A stretch of 10,263 bases of DNA, taken from the NCBI GenBank assembly GCA_002373855.1, contig DFKO01000188.1:1-10263 (forward strand), given 5' to 3'. Positions 7,446-10,263 of the stretch are shown here, piece after piece (the stretch's first letter is position 1; each line of letters opens with the position of its first letter). The stretch is from Lachnospiraceae bacterium UBA3643. Lineage in GTDB: Bacteria > Bacillota > Clostridia > Lachnospirales > Lachnospiraceae. A program made the position numbers and the translations under genes. Below the pieces are notes generated by a model. It was not told the origin of the DNA, did not search any database, and saw only the letters and a list, made by a program, of their open reading frames with translations.

Positions 7446-7450
7446 GGAGG
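7446..7450 (+). promoter_or_regulatory. Ribosome binding site fixing the lipoprotein start at 7459
   Basis: GGAGG lies 8 bases before the ATG at 7459 but only 2 bases before the in-frame TTG at 7453. The TTG is too close to be used, so the ATG is the start. Confidence 0.8.
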
Positions 7451-7458
7451 TTTTGGCT

Positions 7459-8571
7459 ATGTGGAATTTTTTCAGGAAAAACCGCATATTGAAAGCCGCA
7501 ATATTTGCGACGATGATTTTATCTGCATGCTCTCAGGCCCCTGCACAAACAGGCACAGGTGAGAATGACGGTCTGACAGACCCGGGAGGCGCATCCGGCG
7601 TTAGTTCGGCATCTGAGGATGCCATAAGCAGTGCAGTAAACTTTGATCATGAACTTGACGGATACAAACCTAAAAAGGATTATTACAATTTTTACTTTAC
7701 ATATAAAACAGTCCATCCATGGTGGGATGCAGTAGCTCTCGGTATGGAAGATGCCCAGCGGCAGTATCTTGATATGGGCATAACGATCACCTATGAGTAT
7801 ATGGCACCAAACGAGGCATCAGCAGAGGATCAGACTGAAAGGCTTCTCGATGCGATGAACAGAGACTTTGATGTGATAGGTGTTGATGTGGCTGATGAAG
7901 ATATTATCTCACCTATCCTGGATGAGATGGTGGACTCAGGCGTCAAAGTAATGACTTTTTCCAGTTCTGATGCCGCAGAAGGATGCAAGAGAATAGCATA
8001 CGTTGGTAATACCCATAACTACGAGGATGGCGCAGATCTGACAGAAGCCCTATGTAAAAAGCTTGATTACAAAGGCAAAGTAGCCATACTGGTAGGAAGT
8101 GTCGGTGCTCCGTGTCATGAAGACAGGGCAAAAGGAGCAATGGATACGATAGCTAAATACCCTGATATGGAGATAGTCGCAGTGGAGTATGATAATGATT
8201 CCATTGATCTGGCGTATGACCTGACTAAACAGATATTAAGCGATTATCCGGATCTTGACGGTATCATTTGCTGCAATATGAGTAATCCTGTAGGCGCCGC
8301 GAGAGCGATCACAGAGCTTGGCAGTGATACGGTTATCGTGGGAATGGATCATGACCAAGAGGCTCTGCATTATTTAAAAGACGGCATTATTTACTGTCTT
8401 GGTGTACAGGACTGCTATTCCATCGGATTTGATACAATACAGACTGCAGTGAAGATTGCAGACGGTGTCATGCCCGGTGAATGGTACAGTGAAAAGACAG
8501 ATGAGTATACAACGATTATTTATCAGGAAGATGCAGCAATAATGCTTGAACTGCTTTATGGTGATAACTGA
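7459..8571 (+). CDS. Sugar-type solute-binding lipoprotein (periplasmic-binding-protein fold), probable sensor partner
   Basis: This 370-residue protein starts at ATG 7459 rather than at the TTG at 7453, by ribosome-site spacing. The N terminus is a lipoprotein signal peptide: a basic start (FRKNRILK), a hydrophobic core and the lipobox LSAC with Cys24 as the lipidation site. A Gly/Ser/Ala-rich linker runs to about residue 65. Residues about 74-365 have the type I periplasmic-binding fold of ribose/galactose-type proteins (Peripla_BP_4): HPWWDAVALGMEDAQ at 86-100, an alternating domain (VIGVDVADEDIISPILDEM), KVAILVGSVGAP, GIICCNMSNPVGAARAI and VIVGMDHD around 292-299. The protein would sit on the outer face of the membrane and bind a small ligand, probably a sugar or quorum-type molecule. 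No permease or ATPase gene is adjacent. Its stop codon overlaps the start of a dCache-type cyclase gene (TGATG), so a joint signalling role is more likely than transport. The ligand is unknown. Confidence 0.87.
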   Translation: MWNFFRKNRILKAAIFATMILSACSQAPAQTGTGENDGLTDPGGASGVSSASEDAISSAVNFDHELDGYKPKKDYYNFYFTYKTVHPWWDAVALGMEDAQRQYLDMGITITYEYMAPNEASAEDQTERLLDAMNRDFDVIGVDVADEDIISPILDEMVDSGVKVMTFSSSDAAEGCKRIAYVGNTHNYEDGADLTEALCKKLDYKGKVAILVGSVGAPCHEDRAKGAMDTIAKYPDMEIVAVEYDNDSIDLAYDLTKQILSDYPDLDGIICCNMSNPVGAARAITELGSDTVIVGMDHDQEALHYLKDGIIYCLGVQDCYSIGFDTIQTAVKIADGVMPGEWYSEKTDEYTTIIYQEDAAIMLELLYGDN

Positions 8572-10070
8572 TGAAAAAATATATTACAAGAAAAACATTC
8601 ATACTGACAGCGATACTTGGCGGTGTCGCATTGATGGTAATGATCATCATTAATGCGTTTGTATCAGCAAGGCAGAATACAAGGGCTACTAATGAAGCTG
8701 TTTATGAGGTTAGCTCATTTTACCTTGAAGCAATGGCGGACCGTCGTGCAAAAACCATCTCCAACCTGATAAACAACAGTTTTGATCAGATGGAAAAGGC
8801 TATAGCGTATATTAAAGATGAGGGCATCGATTCCGAGGAGGATCTGCGCATGACTCTGGGTAAGATAAAGACGCTGCTTTCACTCAACCGGTTTGCCCTT
8901 GTAGATGAAAATGATATTGTTCATACCCAGTATACGATGTATACAGGTGGTAGCAGGCATTCTTTTCTCTCAGATGAAAATATGGATAAGAGAAATGTGA
9001 GTACAGTTTCGATATACGGATCCTCAAGGCAGATATGCCTTGCCGAGTCTACATCAGACCTCGTCATTGACGGCGAACGATATAAAGCCAGCTTTGTACA
9101 GATTGACGTCAATGAAATCCTTGACCTCCTGGCATTTGAAGACAGCAAGACATATTTCGGTATATATACAAAAAACGGAGAAAACCTGGCCGGAACGGAG
9201 CTGGGACCGTTTGTATCAACCCATAATCTTTTTGATGTTATAAAAGGTGTAATTCCGGAGGATGTATGGACTGAAAATCGTGATAATTTCCTGAATGCGG
9301 TAGAGGGCAGCATTACCTTTACAGCTGATGGCGCGGAGGAGACCATGTGCTATGTGCCGATAGAGGGTACTGACTGGATGATGGTGGTACTGATCCGTGA
9401 GAGTCTCATACATGAGAGGATCCGCAGTATAAGTGAGCGAAGCCTTGAGACGAGCAAAAATCAGATTATATTTACCCTGATCTACTCCGTGATATTTTTC
9501 ACAGTGTTATTGCTCATGCTGAAGTCCCTGTTAAATAAGGATATTGAAGCTGAAAAGGAAAATGCAAAGAATTTCAGAAATATGGCCAATACCGATTCGC
9601 TGACAGGCGTGAGAAATAAACATGCATACTCAGAGATGGAAAACCATCTGAATCAGATGATCAGGGAAAACAGTATCGATAAACTGGCAGTGGTTGTATG
9701 CGATATCAACGGACTAAAGTTTGTCAACGATACCCAGGGACATGCTGCAGGAGACAAGCTCATAAAAGATGCGAGCTCGATGATCTGTGAGTATTTTAAT
9801 CACGGAGCCGTCTACAGAATAGGCGGAGATGAGTTTGTGGTTGTACTGAAAGAGAAGGGCTACGATACACTAAACGATGTGCTGACTGAGATAAATCGTG
9901 TCATAGAGGAAAATATAAAAAAGAAGGAAGTTGTAATATCTATAGGCCATTCTGAGCTGACACCGGAAGATCAGGTTGTCCACGATATATTTGAAAGAGC
10001 AGACCAGATGATGTATCAGCGCAAACAGCAACTTAAGCAGATGGGGGCTCCGACAAGGGCCGGTAAATAG
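8571..10070 (+). CDS. dCache-like membrane diguanylate cyclase (GGDEF)
   Basis: This 499-residue protein has a transmembrane helix at about 10-32, an extracytoplasmic region of about 265 residues (33-297), a second helix at about 299-318 and a cytoplasmic GGDEF domain (340-490). The outer region has a long N-terminal helix, then PAS-like parts, with a closing segment (CYVPIEGTDWMMVVLI, 260-275) typical of dCache sensors just before the second helix. The cyclase core is intact: TDSLTGVRNK 341-350, CDINGLKFVND with metal Asp378 and N386/D387, GHAAGD 390-395 and GGDEF 418-422. The product-inhibition RxxD site before GGDEF is absent (FNHG at 409-412). The ATG overlaps the preceding TGA by one base and has only a weak ribosome site (GGTG at about 8560-8563), so translation is probably coupled to the lipoprotein gene. 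It likely makes c-di-GMP when the outer domain, alone or with the lipoprotein, senses ligand. The sequence continues after GGDEF only by a short basic tail. Confidence 0.92.
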   Translation: MKKYITRKTFILTAILGGVALMVMIIINAFVSARQNTRATNEAVYEVSSFYLEAMADRRAKTISNLINNSFDQMEKAIAYIKDEGIDSEEDLRMTLGKIKTLLSLNRFALVDENDIVHTQYTMYTGGSRHSFLSDENMDKRNVSTVSIYGSSRQICLAESTSDLVIDGERYKASFVQIDVNEILDLLAFEDSKTYFGIYTKNGENLAGTELGPFVSTHNLFDVIKGVIPEDVWTENRDNFLNAVEGSITFTADGAEETMCYVPIEGTDWMMVVLIRESLIHERIRSISERSLETSKNQIIFTLIYSVIFFTVLLLMLKSLLNKDIEAEKENAKNFRNMANTDSLTGVRNKHAYSEMENHLNQMIRENSIDKLAVVVCDINGLKFVNDTQGHAAGDKLIKDASSMICEYFNHGAVYRIGGDEFVVVLKEKGYDTLNDVLTEINRVIEENIKKKEVVISIGHSELTPEDQVVHDIFERADQMMYQRKQQLKQMGAPTRAGK

Positions 10071-10110
10071 ATTTTGGCAGGTGCAACACTGATCTTTATT
10101 GTGTTTTAAC

Positions 10111-10263
10111 TTACAATGGAAAAGCCACTGCATCATCGTATAGCTGTTTCAGTATGCTGATGAACACCTGCAGGCTTTCTCTGTTGTCGGTCTTATGGGT
10201 GCAGAGTACACAGTCAAAGGTATCCTTGCAGTCATAGGGAATCCAGGCAAACTGTCCGCTGTG
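10111..10263 (-). CDS. C-terminal fragment of a probable LysR-type regulator (cut by window edge)
   Basis: The minus strand from the right edge reads 50 codons without interruption and ends at a TAA (10113-10111). The fragment contains FAWIPYDCKDTFDCVLCT, then HKTDNRESLQVFISILKQLY and ends AVAFPL. The pattern of a WIP strand, an acidic aromatic segment, a beta strand and a closing amphipathic helix is what is seen at the end of LysR-type effector-binding domains, and I recall similar Cys-containing ends in Lachnospiraceae regulators. The DNA-binding half is outside the window, so this family call is tentative. It converges on the cyclase gene, with 40 bases between the two stops. Confidence 0.5.
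   Translation of the reverse strand, partial: HSGQFAWIPYDCKDTFDCVLCTHKTDNRESLQVFISILKQLYDDAVAFPL

Noticed and set aside
10085..10105. Weak hairpin AACAC/GTGTT between the convergent genes
   Set aside because: Only five mostly weak base pairs with an 11-base loop and no clear U tract. A terminator is expected there, but this one is not convincing.

Overview
The window looks like chromosomal DNA from an anaerobic Clostridia, most likely a Lachnospiraceae gut or rumen bacterium of the Butyrivibrio/Roseburia kind. The grounds are moderate GC, strong GGAGG-type ribosome binding sites, a Firmicutes-type UPF0340 (YwlG-like) protein, a Gram-positive style lipoprotein and very large sensory GGDEF proteins. 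This placement is inferred from protein character only.

Layout. Bases 1-243 hold a short reading frame that matches only the N-terminal part of the GrpB/UPF0157 family and looks like a truncated remnant. Bases 281-1714 hold a UPF0340/TIGR01440 protein and, 9 bases later, an unrecognised seven-helix membrane protein with an extracytoplasmic tail. A clear hairpin terminator (1718-1749) closes this block. A good sigma-A-like promoter (TTGAGA-17-TAAAAT, 1750-1778) starts immediately after it.

Bases 1836-10070 are a run of four same-strand genes forming a cyclic-di-GMP signalling cluster: (1) a 1281-residue sensor with an ECF-S-like membrane module, about 14 beta-propeller blades, a Y_Y_Y-type domain, a transmembrane helix, an intact GGDEF domain and a degenerate second GGDEF-like domain; (2) a soluble GAF-like/degenerate GGDEF/EAL phosphodiesterase with all recognised catalytic residues; (3) a sugar-type solute-binding lipoprotein; (4) a dCache-like membrane diguanylate cyclase whose start codon overlaps the stop of the lipoprotein gene. 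Two cyclases with surface sensors would make c-di-GMP and the EAL protein would remove it. The lipoprotein has no transporter genes beside it and is a good candidate co-receptor for the cyclase it overlaps.

At the right edge the last 50 codons of a convergent minus-strand gene (10111-10263) are present, probably a LysR-type regulator. No RNA genes, CRISPR arrays, insertion sequences or c-di-GMP riboswitch were seen.
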